From Brevundimonas sp. SORGH_AS_0993 (lineage in GTDB: Bacteria; Pseudomonadota; Alphaproteobacteria; Caulobacterales; Caulobacteraceae), in assembly GCF_030818545.1 (NCBI RefSeq), contig NZ_JAUTAH010000001.1, positions 1,555,001 to 1,619,000 on the forward strand: a stretch of 64,000 nt of DNA, in the 5' to 3' direction. Position numbers and translations under genes: made by a program. Position 1 is the stretch's first letter. The number at the start of each line of letters is the position of its first letter. The notes beneath the pieces are model-generated. The model was not told the origin of the DNA and made no database searches. It was given only the letters and a program-made list of their open reading frames with translations. Positions 62,898-64,000 of the stretch are shown piece by piece.

Positions 62898-64000
62898 ATG
62901 AGACATTCGATCAGCCGCGTCCGCATGGGCGCGCTCTTGGGCGGCGTCGCGCTCGCTGTCCTGCCGGCTCAGGCTTTGGCGCAATCCGCCGTGCCCGAAC
63001 GGGCGACGGAAGCGGCCACGGAGGTCGAGGCCATCATCGTGACGGGCGCGCGCAACGCCACCCGCCGCGCCGAGACCGAGCAACACCGCGCCGACATCGT
63101 CTCGGAAGTCGTGTCCGCCGACGAGCTGTTGACCATTCCGTCCACCAGCGTCGCCGCCGCCCTGAAGCGCCTTCCGGGCGTCAGCACGGTGAATGATCGC
63201 GGCACGGGCGACGCCCGCTATGTGACCATCCGCGGCCTGGACGGCGCGCTCAACGTCTACACGCTGAACGGCGTCCGCCTGGCGACCTCGAACCGCGGCG
63301 ATCGCGCCGTGGCGCTGGACCTGTTGCCGCCGGACGGACTGGATACGGTTCGCGTGGTCAAGAGCGTGACGCCCGACCTGGACGGCGATGCGGTGGGCGG
63401 CACGATCGACTTCCGCCTGCCCAGCCCGTTCGACTTCAACGAACGGCTCGCCAGCCTGTCCGTCCGCGCCAGCCGCGAGAACATCGCCGACAAGACCGCC
63501 ACCGATCTGACCGGCGCCTTTTCCACCTTCCTGAACGCGAATGAGACCCTGGGTCTTTACGGCGTGGTCTTCCACACGAAGCGGACCATCACGGGCGAGC
63601 GTAACGAGAACATCAGCTACAACACCAGCTGGCGTCCCGACGGCGCCCTGCCGAACAGCGAGGTGGTGCTGCCTGAATCCACCCCGCTTCGTCTGATTTC
63701 CCACGGCCTGGATCGGTTCGTGAACGACATCGACCGCACGGGCGGTAATTTCACCCTCGAATACCGCCCGAACACCAACGACGCCTTCCATCTGCGCGGC
63801 CTGTACGCCCAGTGGAAGAACGCCCAATTGCACGACTACATCGACATCAGGACCAGCCTGGGCAACGCCGGCGCCATCGACGGATTCTCGTCGTTGATGG
63901 GCGCCGAGGTCAAGCAGGAGGACAACCGCCTGGGCGTGCTGGATCTGGGCGGTCGCAACGTGCGGGGAGCCTTCGCCCTAGACTACGACATCGCCTACAC
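62898..64000 (+). CDS. TonB-dependent receptor (partial, 5' part)
   Basis: 367 codons are present; the gene runs off the right edge. Signal peptide ends ALAQ; TonB box VEAIIVTGARN; plug with VSADELLTIPSTSVAAALKRLPGVSTVNDRGTGDARYVTIRGLDG and GDAVGGTIDFRLPSPFDF, then barrel strands. It resembles the large Caulobacterales receptors with an extended plug, as does the receptor at 51862. Substrate unknown. Divergent from the DeoR regulator. Confidence 0.93.
   Translation, partial: MRHSISRVRMGALLGGVALAVLPAQALAQSAVPERATEAATEVEAIIVTGARNATRRAETEQHRADIVSEVVSADELLTIPSTSVAAALKRLPGVSTVNDRGTGDARYVTIRGLDGALNVYTLNGVRLATSNRGDRAVALDLLPPDGLDTVRVVKSVTPDLDGDAVGGTIDFRLPSPFDFNERLASLSVRASRENIADKTATDLTGAFSTFLNANETLGLYGVVFHTKRTITGERNENISYNTSWRPDGALPNSEVVLPESTPLRLISHGLDRFVNDIDRTGGNFTLEYRPNTNDAFHLRGLYAQWKNAQLHDYIDIRTSLGNAGAIDGFSSLMGAEVKQEDNRLGVLDLGGRNVRGAFALDYDIAY

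Overview
The window is high-GC, densely packed alphaproteobacterial chromosome. Gene content and gene order fit Caulobacterales, most likely a Brevundimonas-like organism. The supporting signs are a cta cytochrome oxidase cluster, a PadR/DUF1700/DUF2807 operon, several large TonB-dependent receptors, Hsp20 with DUF1150, and a possible CtrA-like box. No rRNA, CRISPR array, insertion sequence or prophage was seen. There is one tRNA (Glu, UUC).

Layout. 1-6845 (minus): aa3-type cytochrome c oxidase genes ctaC-ctaD-ctaB-coxF-like-ctaG-NUDIX-ctaE-DUF983-SURF1, most of them overlapping or nearly so. 7040-8817 (plus): a PadR-controlled membrane/adhesin-like operon. 9037-16487: mixed housekeeping and small genes (ubiA, a DUF3298 lipoprotein, an XRE/membrane protein/hydrolase group, a fatty acid desaturase, a methyltransferase, a DJ-1/PfpI protein, a YpfJ metallopeptidase). 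16526-26815: central metabolism and aspartate-family amino acids (pgm, thrC, thrB, an aspartokinase-homoserine dehydrogenase fusion, metX-metB). Two RNA control devices sit back to back here: a threonine leader-peptide attenuator in front of the hom fusion and a SAM-I riboswitch in front of metX. 27025-35119: carA, a GH3 beta-glucosidase, proB (frameshifted) with proA, and a MazE/MazF-type toxin-antitoxin pair. 35176-45118: PQQ glucose dehydrogenase and nitrogen assimilation (gltD-gltB-amtB). 45234-51625: Hsp20/DUF1150, then ptsN, hpf, rpoN, lptB, lptA, lptC and an RNase D-like exonuclease, all on the minus strand.

The most unusual part is 51862-62723, an apparent phosphonate-scavenging locus. 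It holds a TonB-dependent receptor (frameshifted near its 3' end), a PhnZ-like HD oxygenase, a Tat-exported phosphocholine-type phospholipase C, a PhnF-like GntR/UTRA regulator, phosphonoacetaldehyde hydrolase (phnX), a phosphonate-associated FAD oxidoreductase, a DUF5690 membrane protein and a DeoR regulator. Two palindromes of the form TGGTNTAGACCA lie in the two divergent promoter regions (57769-57780 and 60621-60636), tying phospholipase/HD, the regulator, phnX/FAD oxidase and DUF5690 into one predicted regulon. No phnW transaminase, phnY hydroxylase or C-P lyase genes are present. The locus therefore looks like an oxidative-deamination route (FAD oxidase to phosphonoacetaldehyde, then PhnX) linked to a secreted lipase and a candidate new permease. 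My working hypothesis is a system for liberating and using aminoethylphosphonate-type head groups, possibly from phosphonolipids.

Two genes (proB and the 51862-54730 receptor) each carry an apparent one-base insertion in or beside a short C/G run. Either may be a real mutation or a sequence error.
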